NCBI GenBank assembly: GCA_022508425.1
Contig: JAFLVF010000011.1
Span: 1 to 35,773 of the forward strand
Reading direction: 5' to 3'
Source of the DNA: Clostridiales bacterium
GTDB lineage: Bacteria > Bacillota > Clostridia > Christensenellales > Pumilibacteraceae
Length of the DNA stretch: 35,773 bases
Shown here: positions 1 to 7,871 of the stretch, in pieces
How the letters are laid out: each line of letters starts with the position of its first letter
Position numbering within the stretch: position 1 is the stretch's first letter
Program-made: the position numbers and the translations under genes
Notes under the pieces: model-generated
What the model saw: the letters and a program-made list of their open reading frames with translations, nothing else
The model's database searches: none
What the model was told of the DNA's origin: nothing

Positions 1-2
1 GG

Positions 3-407
3 CTTGCGATAGCGCTTTCCATGATTCGCATAATCTACGGCTTTTCGGTGCTGTATTATCTTATACCGGGCTATCTCGTCTCGCTGGGGCTTTCGTTCTT
101 TGTGCCCAAAATCTACACGGCGATAGCGTTTGACTCGGGTGGCGTCGCGAGCGGACCGCTCACCTCCGGATTTATTCTGCCGCTTGCGATAGGCGCATGC
201 TCGATAATATCGCCCGACGGCGTGCTTAGCCTTGCGTTCGGTATAGTCGCGATGGTCGCTATGATCCCGCTAATCACAATACAGATACTCGGCTTCAGAG
301 CGGTGGTCGCCGCGCAAGCGCGCCAGCGCATTGTCATGAAACGCATACTCGCCGCAGACGACGAGCAGATAATCAACTTCGTTTGGGAGGGCGGCCGTGG
401 ACGATAA
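3..407 (+). CDS. DUF1538 family membrane protein, C-terminal part (5' end outside window)
   Basis: The reading frame is open from the left edge of the window, so only the last 134 or so residues are present; the ATG at 21 is internal. The protein is hydrophobic with about three membrane segments. It carries the stretch FDSGGVASGPLTSGFILPLA and a later VAMVAMIPLITIQILG, which I recognise as typical of DUF1538 integral membrane proteins. The transport substrate of this family is not known to me. The last 11 bases overlap the next gene, which encodes a P-II-like protein. Two P-II-like genes follow directly, so the membrane protein is probably gated or sensed by them, as P-II proteins do with other transporters. 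The family call is fairly sure; the role is inferred from context. Confidence 0.75.
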   Translation, partial: LAIALSMIRIIYGFSVLYYLIPGYLVSLGLSFFVPKIYTAIAFDSGGVASGPLTSGFILPLAIGACSIISPDGVLSLAFGIVAMVAMIPLITIQILGFRAVVAAQARQRIVMKRILAADDEQIINFVWEGGRGR

Positions 408-966
408 ACACAAAATCAAAAACCGCCTCAAAGCCGACATAATCGTCTCCGTCAAGAAAGAGGCTAAGGGCAAGAAAGCAAAGGTCGGCAAATCGGAATC
501 CGTCGGATCCAAAAAGCTTATCGACAAGATAAACGAGAAGATTAAGCGCAGAGTGCGGGCGATGAAGCAGGGCCCCGACACCCATTCCGTCAAGGATAAC
601 AGGCTGGAACTGCTCTTTACTATCGTACCCCGCAGCAAGGCGGAATACTACGTCGACCTACTCCACTCGTTTGACGTCAACATGCAAGTCGTTCTGCTCG
701 GCCAGGGCACTGCCGCCGAGAACACGGTGACGTTGTTCGGCCTGGGCGACACCGACAAGGCCGTCATACTGAGCGTGATAAAGCAAAAGAATATCAAGCC
801 CGCGCTTGAAGAGCTTGAAGAAAAATTCGAAAAGATCAGAAACGGCAAAGGCATAGCGTATACGATTCCGCTCGACGGAGTAATAGGCTCGCTTATATAT
901 AGATTTTTGAGCGACAGCCGCATGTCTGTCAAGGACAATTCGGGCAAAGGGAGCACTAAAGTATGA
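397..966 (+). CDS. P-II-like signalling protein with basic N-terminal extension
   Basis: This is a 189-residue protein. The first 60 or so residues are strongly basic (many Lys) and look disordered. The rest resembles the ferredoxin-like fold of nitrogen regulatory P-II proteins: ELLFTIVPRSKAEYYVDLL, then LLGQGTAAENTVTLFGLGDTDK, then a GIAYTIPLDGVIG segment near the C-terminus where P-II proteins bind nucleotide. Start: GTG at 397, eight bases after GGGAGG (385-390); it overlaps the end of the DUF1538 gene. The stop overlaps the ATG of the next gene (ATGA at 963-966), so the three genes are translationally coupled. It probably binds a small effector and regulates the membrane protein; the effector is unknown. 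The uridylylation T-loop tyrosine of GlnB/GlnK is not evident. Confidence 0.7.
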   Translation: MDDKHKIKNRLKADIIVSVKKEAKGKKAKVGKSESVGSKKLIDKINEKIKRRVRAMKQGPDTHSVKDNRLELLFTIVPRSKAEYYVDLLHSFDVNMQVVLLGQGTAAENTVTLFGLGDTDKAVILSVIKQKNIKPALEELEEKFEKIRNGKGIAYTIPLDGVIGSLIYRFLSDSRMSVKDNSGKGSTKV

Positions 967-1433
967 CCAATTACGAACTGATAATGTGCATAGTCAATAC
1001 CGGCTTTTCCGACATCGTCATGTCGGCGGCGCGGGAAAAGGGCGCGCGCGGCGGCACGGTCCTTCATGCGCGCGGCACCGCCAACAAGGATGCGGAAGAG
1101 TTTTTCCACATCACAATCCAGCCCGATAAGGAAATAGTGATGATACTCGTGCCCAAGAAAATCCGCGACGACGTGCTTCATGCCGTATATCAAGCGGCGG
1201 GGCTTAAGACCGAGGGCCAAGGCATATCGTTCTCCCTCCCCGTCACGCACGCAGTCGGCTTGACCGCCGCGACAAACGACGCAGCCCCGAAAGCGGAAGG
1301 AGACAAAAAATCGGAAAGTTCCGACAAGAAAGCCAAAGCGGAAACCGCCGACAAACCGACAGACAAGAAAGAAGCGGCGGACAAGAAAGAGAGCGCCGAC
1401 AATCAGGACGTACCCGCCGACAAAACAGAATAA
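963..1433 (+). CDS. P-II family regulator with long charged C-terminal tail
   Basis: A 156-residue protein. Residues 1-105 have P-II character: a first strand YELIMCIVNTGFSDIVMSAA, a GARGGTVLHARGT loop corresponding to the P-II T-loop start, a middle strand IVMILVPKKIRDDVLHAVY, and GQGISFSLPV near the nucleotide-binding C-terminal segment. Residues from about 110 onward form a low-complexity tail rich in Lys, Ala, Asp and Glu with repeated DKK units. The tail is unusual for P-II proteins, which normally end near residue 112. The gene starts within the stop of the preceding P-II-like gene and is followed by a strong bidirectional terminator. The two dissimilar P-II-like proteins may form mixed trimers or act on the same DUF1538 partner (inference). 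Confidence 0.75.
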   Translation: MTNYELIMCIVNTGFSDIVMSAAREKGARGGTVLHARGTANKDAEEFFHITIQPDKEIVMILVPKKIRDDVLHAVYQAAGLKTEGQGISFSLPVTHAVGLTAATNDAAPKAEGDKKSESSDKKAKAETADKPTDKKEAADKKESADNQDVPADKTE

Positions 1434-1450
1434 TCACTCATCAAACTACA

Positions 1451-1488
1451 AAAACCGTGCTGTGAAGATACAGGCACGGTTTTTATTT
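1451..1488. terminator. bidirectional intrinsic terminator
   Basis: A 10-bp perfect stem (1451-1460 with 1474-1483) has T-rich sequence on both outer sides. It closes the P-II operon on the plus strand and the thiamine pyrophosphokinase gene on the minus strand, whose stop codon lies at 1488-1490. Confidence 0.85.
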
Positions 1489-2111
1489 TACCTCGGGAAG
1501 AATATGAGAAGCGACCCGCTCTTGACGGAAATCTCACCCCGCTTCCCGTCTGTCGTGCTGTTTGATACGCCGAGAGGAAAGTGCGGCGTCAGCGTTGCGT
1601 TGTCGAGCTCGTAGGTCAAATTCTTTAGGTTTACTCCGCTCGCCTCGCCGCCGTAAGCAAACACCGAAACAGTGCCATGCCTGCCTTTGGGGACAATAAA
1701 TTTGCCGTCGGCAATGACCGTAGCGATACAATCTTTGTCTATCAGAAAGCCTTTAGCGCCGAACGCGTTAAGATAGCTGAGCGTTGCGAAATTGGCGGTC
1801 GTGTGGTCGAGCCGTCCGCCCACGCCGCCGTACAGTACGAACGTGGTGTAACCGCGCCTCAAGCCCAGCTTGACGGCGGCAATCATGTCGGTATCGTCTT
1901 TGTCGGGATTCAGCTTGATAATATGCGCACCTATTTCAGTCGGCTGTGCGCCCGAATCGAAATCGCCGACAACCACGTTGGGCTCGATGCCCAAACCTTT
2001 CGCCGCCATATAACCGCCGTCCGCGCCTATGACAAGGTCGTCCGCGCTCGGTTTGATTTTGGGCGCGTACACCTCTCCCGCGCCGAAAATAATACAAAGT
2101 TTTTCTTTCAT
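1488..2111 (-). CDS. thiN: thiamine pyrophosphokinase
   Basis: A 207-residue enzyme that transfers pyrophosphate from ATP to thiamine to make thiamine diphosphate in the cytoplasm. Family marks seen: CIIFGAGEVY at the start, DLVIGADGGYMAAKGLGIEP, the VGDFDS motif, KLNPDKDDTDMIAA with its clustered acidic residues, and GGVGGRLDHTTANF. The C-terminal substrate-binding domain ends with GEISVKSGSLLIFF. I chose the ATG at 2111 because family members begin just before the GAGE strand and a good promoter ends only 10 bp upstream. A longer frame from TTG at 2189 would place the promoter inside the gene. No Shine-Dalgarno sequence lies before the ATG, so the mRNA is probably almost leaderless. Single-gene unit. 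Confidence 0.9.
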   Translation of the reverse strand: MKEKLCIIFGAGEVYAPKIKPSADDLVIGADGGYMAAKGLGIEPNVVVGDFDSGAQPTEIGAHIIKLNPDKDDTDMIAAVKLGLRRGYTTFVLYGGVGGRLDHTTANFATLSYLNAFGAKGFLIDKDCIATVIADGKFIVPKGRHGTVSVFAYGGEASGVNLKNLTYELDNATLTPHFPLGVSNSTTDGKRGEISVKSGSLLIFFPR

Positions 2112-2121
2112 CTCGCGTACA

Positions 2122-2150
2122 ATTATACAATATCGGATGACATTTTTCAA
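2122..2150 (-). promoter_or_regulatory. sigma-A promoter of thiN
   Basis: The minus strand reads TTGAAA (2150-2145), a 17-bp spacer, then TATAAT (2127-2122). The expected transcription start is near 2115, only about 4 nt before the ATG. Confidence 0.8.
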
Positions 2151-2170
2151 CCCTTTGCCGAAATTTCCGA

Positions 2171-2200
2171 CAAAACAAAACCGCGGCAATCCCGTCGCGG
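2171..2200 (-). terminator. terminator of the zinc-ribbon membrane protein gene
   Basis: The minus strand carries a CCGCG/CGCGG stem (2196-2200 with 2181-2185) followed by TTTTGTTTTG. It lies 25 bp after the stop of the leftward 956-residue-class gene and upstream of the thiN promoter. Confidence 0.6.
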
Positions 2201-2225
2201 CCTTGTCTGTAATATCTTATTTGGA

Positions 2226-5105
2226 TTAATATAAAAACGTTATCGAGAACGTGCAGCTCGAGTACACACTGGAAGAGTACGACTCGATCTCTATATAGTA
2301 AGTAACGTTGACCGCCATATAAAGCGTCAGATCGAAACCATCGACTTCGTTATCTTTTTCGTATTTTGTATTAGAGGTTGCGGAATCGTAAACCGATAAA
2401 TCGGGGTCGCCGGAGAAATTGGTCGAACGTATTCTGTAATACCCGTTCTTCGTGGGCGTATACTTGTACCATTTACTCTCTGAGCCGGATATGGGGCCGG
2501 TCGATTGGTAGCTGCCGAGACTCATCTGTATAGCCGTCGAACGAGACGAGCCGTCGGACACGTACGGGTTGTCGCTCGACGCTTTCGTAACCGAGAACGT
2601 GCAGGAGCTCGTATTGCCCGACGCATGAATCTCGATATAGTACGTGTTGTAAGAGGATAGGTAGACCCCCAATTCGAAGCCGCCTATATCATCATCATTC
2701 TTATACTTGCTGTTTGAAGTGAGCGAGCTGTAAACATTTACATCGGGATCGCCGGTGTGTGCAGACGAACGTATTACATAGTCACCGGACGTCGAGGGCG
2801 TGAATTTGTACCACTTGCTGTCGCCGCCGTTTATCGAGTTTGTCGAGACGGATGTGCCGAGAGTGAGCGCGATAGCCGACTCGCGCGAATCGCCCGCGGT
2901 CGCAATCTTTTTCTCGACATATAAAGTACAGCTCGCCGTGCTGCTAAACGAAAAAATCTCGATATAGAATGTAGTGTTCGCCGTCATTGCGATTTCGATA
3001 TCGAAACCGCCTGCGCTTTCATCGCCCCGTTTCACGTCGCTCGAATTGCCTTCGTATACTTTGAGATCTGGATCGCCGACAACGTTGGCCGAATAAATTC
3101 TGTAGGTGGCGCTCTCGTCGGGCGTAAACTTGTACCACATTCCGCTTCCTGAGCTTATCGACCCTGTCGAAACTCCCGAATTGAGGACCAAGGGAACGGC
3201 GTTGGCGCGCGTGCTTCCGCTACCCTGACCGCCGCCCGAACCCGATCCGCGAGTGCCGCCGTCGTCGAATTCGTACGATACGACCACTTTATCGTCTTTG
3301 GTAATAGACGCGGCGCAGAACACGATTGCGTATTTGGTGCCCGCTTCGACGCGGCACGACGTATACGTATCGTCAACATACTCGTCCGCTACCGTCTCGT
3401 TGCCGTACTGCTTATAAGTCGAGTAAACTTCGTCGTACTCGGCAATACCGACAGCGGCCAGCGACGTCATCGAGTTTTGCGCGTTGGGCGAAGTGACCTC
3501 TACGGATATGGTGCCGTCCGTGGCCGGCGTGTAGGTGTAGAATACAACGCCGTAGTACATAGTCATAAAATCTTCGCTTATCACATCGGTGCACTTGACG
3601 GTAAACGTTCCGCTACTGCTTATTTCGGTGGCCTTGTTGGGCTTGGTCGCCGCGCCGCCTTTACTGCCCGAGCAACCCATGACGATGGGAATGACAATGC
3701 ACGCCATAATGACAGATGTGCTGATTGCGGCGAGCACACGGCGTGTGGGCTTACTCAAAAGATAGGGTGTAAGCGCGGGACGGTCGAGCGCGGGCTTGTA
3801 TATCGCGCGCATGGCAATTGCATAGACGAACAAAATCACGTTGGGCACGAACAATCCGACTGCGCCCATAACCCATTTCGTATCGACGAGGCCTGCCGCA
3901 ATCGCGCCCATGCCGCCGGTTGACGCATTGAGCGATTTCTTCATTTCCTCTTCGATTTGCGATTTGGTAATTGCCGAGAGTATCATCAGAAAGAGCGAGA
4001 TACTCGTCAGAATGGCACTGAAGATTATTTGATGATTCAGGGAATCTTTGTCGTATTTGTATACGGTGGAGATTGCGAACAGTATGTACCAAATAACGGC
4101 AAGGAGCAACAAAACATATCCTGCTCCCGCAAGGCGCAATACTATCTCATCGACGCCTCCGGAGTTAAGTTCGGATTCGCCGGTAAACAAAACGCCAAGC
4201 CCGACGACGCCGTGCTGAGTCGATTTCCCGGAAAGGCCGAGCATACCCACGCTCATCTTGACCGAAAGGAAGGGCACGAACATGAATATTACGGTAAAAA
4301 GTAACGTGAGCATTATGCCGATTGTCGGAAGCAACTGCTTGACCTTAGCGGCATTTATAACTCCCCCGACCGAAGCTTTCGCGGCGCTTGTTGCAGCAGG
4401 CCTCGGCGCGGCAAACGCTCCGAGCGCAGTGCCGCAATCGGAACAGAACTTTTTGCCTGCCTCGACCTTTGCTCCGCACTGGGGGCAGAAGTTGACAGGC
4501 GGCTTGTCTTCGGACATTCTCGTGCCGCAGTCGGAGCAGAACTTCTTGCCGGCCGCGACAGTCGCGCCGCAAGTCGGGCACACCCTCTCTTTGCTCTCGA
4601 CGGGAGGCTGCTCCATCTTGTTTCCGCACTGCGGGCAGAACTTCTTGCTTGCCGCAACAGTCGCCCCGCATACCGAACAGACCTTATCGTCGCTTTTTGC
4701 GGCAGTCTCGGCCGCAGGCTCTTCCTTGTGCACTTCGACGGGAGGCTGCTCCATCTTGTTTCCGCACTGCGGGCAGAATTTCTTTTTTGCCGCGACAGTC
4801 GCGCCGCATACCGAACAGACTTTGTCGTCATTTATTGCGGCAGTCTCGGCCGCAGGCTCTTCATTGTGCACTTCGACGGGAGGCTGCTCCATCTTGTTTC
4901 CGCACTGCGGGCAGAACTTCTTCTTTGCCGCAACAGTCGCGCCGCATACCGAACAGACTTTGTCGTCGCTTTTTGCGGCGGTCTCGGTCACACGCTCTTC
5001 GGCAGGCTGTTCGACGGTTTTGATCCCGCCCATGCTTGCACCGCAAGTCGGGCAATCGGCAACATCGTCGCTCATTGCCGTGCCGCAAATCTCGCACTTT
5101 TTCAT
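2226..5105 (-). CDS. zinc-ribbon array membrane protein with extracellular PPC-like repeats
   Basis: A 959-residue protein not known to me as a named family. Residues 4-224 contain six zinc ribbons, each CxxC-x10-CxxC (about 4-21, 51-68, 97-114, 143-160, 176-193, 207-224). Ribbons 2-4 are near-identical 46-residue repeats (about 138 bp in DNA). Five likely membrane segments follow between about 258 and 480. The last 460 or so residues form an outside region with one Tyr-rich domain, a Gly/Ser linker, then three repeats with WYKFTP, GDPDLxVY and TYYIEI motifs, typical of bacterial pre-peptidase C-terminal (PPC) domains. Start: ATG after AGGGAGA. The zinc ribbons would face the cytoplasm and the PPC-like domains the exterior. 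The function is unknown; a sensor or scaffold across the membrane is a guess. It is monocistronic with its own promoter and terminator. Confidence 0.8.
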   Translation of the reverse strand: MKKCEICGTAMSDDVADCPTCGASMGGIKTVEQPAEERVTETAAKSDDKVCSVCGATVAAKKKFCPQCGNKMEQPPVEVHNEEPAAETAAINDDKVCSVCGATVAAKKKFCPQCGNKMEQPPVEVHKEEPAAETAAKSDDKVCSVCGATVAASKKFCPQCGNKMEQPPVESKERVCPTCGATVAAGKKFCSDCGTRMSEDKPPVNFCPQCGAKVEAGKKFCSDCGTALGAFAAPRPAATSAAKASVGGVINAAKVKQLLPTIGIMLTLLFTVIFMFVPFLSVKMSVGMLGLSGKSTQHGVVGLGVLFTGESELNSGGVDEIVLRLAGAGYVLLLLAVIWYILFAISTVYKYDKDSLNHQIIFSAILTSISLFLMILSAITKSQIEEEMKKSLNASTGGMGAIAAGLVDTKWVMGAVGLFVPNVILFVYAIAMRAIYKPALDRPALTPYLLSKPTRRVLAAISTSVIMACIVIPIVMGCSGSKGGAATKPNKATEISSSGTFTVKCTDVISEDFMTMYYGVVFYTYTPATDGTISVEVTSPNAQNSMTSLAAVGIAEYDEVYSTYKQYGNETVADEYVDDTYTSCRVEAGTKYAIVFCAASITKDDKVVVSYEFDDGGTRGSGSGGGQGSGSTRANAVPLVLNSGVSTGSISSGSGMWYKFTPDESATYRIYSANVVGDPDLKVYEGNSSDVKRGDESAGGFDIEIAMTANTTFYIEIFSFSSTASCTLYVEKKIATAGDSRESAIALTLGTSVSTNSINGGDSKWYKFTPSTSGDYVIRSSAHTGDPDVNVYSSLTSNSKYKNDDDIGGFELGVYLSSYNTYYIEIHASGNTSSCTFSVTKASSDNPYVSDGSSRSTAIQMSLGSYQSTGPISGSESKWYKYTPTKNGYYRIRSTNFSGDPDLSVYDSATSNTKYEKDNEVDGFDLTLYMAVNVTYYIEIESYSSSVYSSCTFSITFLY

Positions 5106-5176
5106 GATCGTCTCCCTTGCATTTTCTAAAAAATAGGTTTATGCGAAAATTCCACGCGTTTCATCTATTTTTTATA

Positions 5177-5205
5177 ATAATATCATTTGTCATAAAAAAT
5201 GTCAA
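5177..5205 (-). promoter_or_regulatory. sigma-A promoter of the zinc-ribbon membrane protein
   Basis: TTGACA (5205-5200), 17-bp spacer, TATTAT (5182-5177) on the minus strand. The predicted leader is about 65 nt and contains a good Shine-Dalgarno sequence (AGGGAGA). Confidence 0.85.
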
Positions 5206-5260
5206 GACTTTTCTGGATTTGTGAAATCTGCCGCAAACTCGGCAAATGCGCACTACCGCG

Positions 5261-5266
5261 TATAAT
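5261..5266 (+). promoter_or_regulatory. possible -10 box of the TspO-like gene
   Basis: There is a perfect TATAAT on the plus strand, but no convincing -35 hexamer 16-18 bp upstream. It lies between the divergent zinc-ribbon promoter and the TspO-like gene. Confidence 0.4.
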
Positions 5267-5296
5267 ATATCTCGCGGCGCGCATACTAACAGCACT

Positions 5297-5800
5297 ATGG
5301 AAGAAAGAGTTGTTAAATCGGAAAGAAGAATGTCGAATACGGCGCTGTTTTGGTCGCTCGTATTCGCAATCGTCGGAATAGGCACGACTATCGCGTACTG
5401 CTCCGGCATCATGAACGGTATCCGCGGCATTCAGCGCGCGCCCTTCGTCGCGCCCGATTGGCTGGTGATAGCCCTGCCGCCCGTACTGTTTGTTCATCAG
5501 GCATTGGCGCTGTTCTTGACGCTCAGGCAAAACGTCTACACGACCAACGGGCGCATGGTGCGCATGTGGACGTGGGCGTTCCAGATCGTCCTGTTCTTAC
5601 TGCTGTCATTCTTGCCCTATTTTGTGTTCCACAGCATGCCTGTAGGTGCGTATATAGTGTCGACCTTTGCGGCGGCAGTGGCGCTCGGCGCGACAATACT
5701 GACCTACCGCCAGACTGTGGGAGGCGGCGTATTGATGACCATACTGTTTGCCGTAACGACAGTCGTCATGATCTATCTCGGCTACTGGGCATTCGCCTAA
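5297..5800 (+). CDS. TspO/MBR-like five-helix membrane protein
   Basis: A 167-residue protein with five hydrophobic segments (in this numbering about 13-33, 52-73, 88-108, 112-131 and 142-165). The order and spacing of aromatic and small residues (PFVAPDWLVIALPPVLF after the first helix, WTWAFQIVLFLLLSFLPYF in the third, a closing YLGYWAFA) resemble the TspO/MBR tryptophan-rich sensory protein family, but conservation is weak. TspO proteins bind porphyrins and other small ligands in the membrane. The start is uncertain: ATG at 5297 has no ribosome site, while ATG at 5330 follows GGAAAGAAG. The promoter -10 at 5261 fits either. A strong terminator lies 94 bp downstream. It could instead be an unrelated small membrane protein. 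Confidence 0.55.
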   Translation: MEERVVKSERRMSNTALFWSLVFAIVGIGTTIAYCSGIMNGIRGIQRAPFVAPDWLVIALPPVLFVHQALALFLTLRQNVYTTNGRMVRMWTWAFQIVLFLLLSFLPYFVFHSMPVGAYIVSTFAAAVALGATILTYRQTVGGGVLMTILFAVTTVVMIYLGYWAFA

Positions 5801-5893
5801 GAAAGCAATCCACAAAAGAAAAAGGCGCTTTTAACCTGAATACGATTGCTCCGTGCAGATCTTAAAGGTTGAGAGCTGTCCGGGCATAAGCCG

Positions 5894-5930
5894 AAATGCC
5901 GCTTCACGTGTTTCATGAAGCGGCATTTTA
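5894..5930 (+). terminator. terminator of the TspO-like gene
   Basis: A perfect 13-bp stem (5894-5906 with 5916-5928) with a 9-nt loop, ending in TTTTA on the plus strand. Confidence 0.8.
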
Positions 5931-5932
5931 AT

Positions 5933-6043
5933 GCAAAACGGTCGGCTTTACAGTCGACCGCTTTGCTATATGAAAAGGGGGAAAATGATGAGCGAAGTTA
6001 ATAGGCAAACCGAATAGTTAGCACAACAGCATCATTCGATTGC
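5933..6043 (-). ncRNA. candidate small RNA (orphan promoter to terminator)
   Basis: On the minus strand a perfect promoter (TTGACA at 6078-6073, 17-bp spacer, TATAAT at 6055-6050) points into a stretch with no open frame. About 75 nt after the expected start near 6043 there is a hairpin, GCAAA.CGGTCG paired with CGACCG.TTTGC (5966-5955 with 5944-5933), whose 3' arm contains TTTTGC. The predicted transcript is about 110 nt. Its middle has an unpaired pyrimidine run (UUUUCCCCCUUUUC, about 5973-5986), complementary to G-rich ribosome binding sites. I do not recognise it as a known RNA family. Together with the TspO terminator it accounts for most of the gene-free 5801-6156 region. Confidence 0.6.
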
Positions 6044-6049
6044 AAGCAC

Positions 6050-6078
6050 ATTATATATTCACATAAATTTTTTGTCAA
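6050..6078 (-). promoter_or_regulatory. consensus promoter with no open reading frame downstream
   Basis: TTGACA-17-TATAAT on the minus strand, both hexamers perfect. The next gene in that direction starts more than 900 bp away, so it must drive the small RNA. Confidence 0.8.
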
Positions 6079-6156
6079 GCAAATAAACGATGTTTTTCAA
6101 AAAATTTTTTGGGATTTTTCGCGGGTACACTATATTATATATGAGCTCACGCGCCG

Positions 6157-7563
6157 TTATGCGCGTTTATTTCTGTTTTTCGGCGAGATAACCGAATTGG
6201 GAATCGTATTGTAAATATCCTTTGCTATGGGAGTCATGCCGAAAGCGGACTTGACGTAGGCCGCGCCGTTTGCCCTGTCCACGGACAATGCGCCGCAGTC
6301 GAGATACAGCGCGCCGACGAGACAGCGCGCAACGCCCTCCCACTTGCCGCGCTTTTTGACCGCGCCGAGAAATATTTCCGCGGCGTCGTGGGCGGCGCCC
6401 TTTTTGATCTTGACGAGCCCTTCGATCATAACCTTGAAGTCGCCATCGTACTCGCCCGCCACAATGCGATTAAACAGTTCGTCCCTGTCGGGGCCTTGCG
6501 ATTTGCTCTTGTCCTTTCGCATATCGAACTTATATGTTATGCACGGAACGGCGAGAGCGAACAGTCGCTGTTGGGCGAGGTGCATGGTTTTAATCGACTT
6601 GTATGTATCGACAGCTTCGAGAATATTTTTGGTCACGCTCACGCCGCGTTCCTGGCACACCGCGACGTTGTAAATGGCGCACTTGTCGCCTTCGGCGGCG
6701 TACTTCTTGAATACTTCGTACCCTTCTTTGTTATAGCCGATTTCGATATCCGCTATACCCATGCGCATCGCCGCGTCGTGATCGCCGAGCTTGGCGGCGC
6801 GAGAGTAGTATTCGTTTGACTTTTTGTAGCTTTTCTTAAAGCCGAGCATGCCCACCTCGTTGAAATAGCCGAGATTGAACAATGCCGACGGATGATCCTT
6901 TTGCGCCGCGCGCTTGATGTAATCGGCGCCCTTGGAGGCTTTATTCGGGCAGTAGTTGATCAGCGCCTCGCCGTAGTGGAACTGCCCGTCGGGGTCGGTT
7001 GCCTTTGATTTCAGCTCTTTGAGATGCGCTTTCAGCGCTTTCTTGTCAAGCTTCTCAAACTCGCCCTGTGACGAATTGTCGACGTAATCCAGCTTGAATT
7101 TCTCGTGAAAATCCTCGAGCGTCGCGTACGTATACGGATTGCCTGTAAAGACCACCGCTTCGGCACGGCTATCTGCGTGCATTCGCGCGCGGAGTATCAG
7201 CAAGAAGATTATACCGACGGGCTGAACGACGCACAATATGCCCGTTACTATACACATGGCGGAATTGGAGCGCGGGCTCAAAAAGAAACAGTACACCGCC
7301 GTCGTCAGCACGCTCGCTATCATTATTCCGAGCGCGACGTACACGGCATATATGGCATACCACTTGCCGATAGAATACATGACGAGCTGAACGATAAACG
7401 CCGCCAGGCCGAACACGTGCACCATCGCCGCCGTCTCGCACGCCGCAAACTCGTACGCCGTTTTCTTCGCAAACGAAATAAGCGTGACAAACTCCGTTAT
7501 CACGCAGAACGCCAACGCGGCATTTACGTAGAAAAGTATAGAGGTTGTGGGTTCTCCGGGCAA
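6157..7563 (-). CDS. membrane protein with Sel1-like repeats
   Basis: A 468-residue protein. Residues 1-130 hold four membrane helices. The rest is soluble and built of Sel1-like/TPR helical repeats: GQFHYGEALINYCPNKASKGADYIKRAA, then SALFNLGYFNEVG with KKSNEYYSRAAKLGD, then MRMGIADIEIGYNKEGYEVFKKYAAEGD. Such repeats mediate protein contacts; no enzyme motif is visible. Start: TTG at 7563, preceded by AAGGAG at six-base spacing, 25 bp after the stop of a small membrane protein that has the only promoter. A hairpin (ACGCGC/GCGCGT) overlaps the stop and may end transcription. The function is unknown. Confidence 0.7.
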   Translation of the reverse strand: MPGEPTTSILFYVNAALAFCVITEFVTLISFAKKTAYEFAACETAAMVHVFGLAAFIVQLVMYSIGKWYAIYAVYVALGIMIASVLTTAVYCFFLSPRSNSAMCIVTGILCVVQPVGIIFLLILRARMHADSRAEAVVFTGNPYTYATLEDFHEKFKLDYVDNSSQGEFEKLDKKALKAHLKELKSKATDPDGQFHYGEALINYCPNKASKGADYIKRAAQKDHPSALFNLGYFNEVGMLGFKKSYKKSNEYYSRAAKLGDHDAAMRMGIADIEIGYNKEGYEVFKKYAAEGDKCAIYNVAVCQERGVSVTKNILEAVDTYKSIKTMHLAQQRLFALAVPCITYKFDMRKDKSKSQGPDRDELFNRIVAGEYDGDFKVMIEGLVKIKKGAAHDAAEIFLGAVKKRGKWEGVARCLVGALYLDCGALSVDRANGAAYVKSAFGMTPIAKDIYNTIPNSVISPKNRNKRA

Positions 7564-7588
7564 ATTTTACTCCTTGATAAGAACTCGG

Positions 7589-7789
7589 CTAATCGTCGTG
7601 AACGTTTCGCGCATAAGTGAAAAGTATGAGCGCAAACACCGCGCAAAGCGCCATCGGTATGAACAGAACGTCTTTTTTGAACGCGACATAACACCCTATA
7701 CACACAATTGCACCGACGGCAAACGCCGCAGCCAAAGAGTACAGTACGACGCGTATCACCCCTATTCTACTCTTTCCGTTTTGCGCCAT
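7589..7789 (-). CDS. small two-helix membrane protein, leaderless
   Basis: A 66-residue protein with two membrane helices (about 12-34 and 41-60), a short basic N-terminus (MAQNGKSR) and a charged tail (RNVHDD). There is no family recognition. The ATG lies exactly 6 bp after the TATAAT of a perfect promoter, so transcription should begin at or within 2 nt of the start codon and no ribosome binding site exists. It is the first gene of a two-gene unit with the Sel1-repeat protein. Confidence 0.7.
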   Translation of the reverse strand: MAQNGKSRIGVIRVVLYSLAAAFAVGAIVCIGCYVAFKKDVLFIPMALCAVFALILFTYARNVHDD

Positions 7790-7795
7790 ATGATT

Positions 7796-7824
7796 ATTAT
7801 ACCGCTATAAACCCGACTTGTCAA
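7796..7824 (-). promoter_or_regulatory. promoter giving a leaderless mRNA (small membrane protein)
   Basis: TTGACA (7824-7819), 17-bp spacer, TATAAT (7801-7796); the ATG begins at 7789 after 6 bp. Confidence 0.85.
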
Positions 7825-7871
7825 TATGTAATTTTCAAAATGTCGGTGCGTTTTCGACACAAAGCACGCGC

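Noticed and set aside
2112..2189. Extended N-terminus of thiamine pyrophosphokinase from TTG at 2189
   Set aside because: It would put a good sigma-A promoter inside the coding region and adds residues not found in the family.
5985..6017. A 10-codon frame with a very strong GGGGG-type ribosome site
   Set aside because: It is the complement of the candidate small RNA's C-rich segment and has no promoter on its own strand. The ribosome-site likeness is best explained by the RNA on the other strand.
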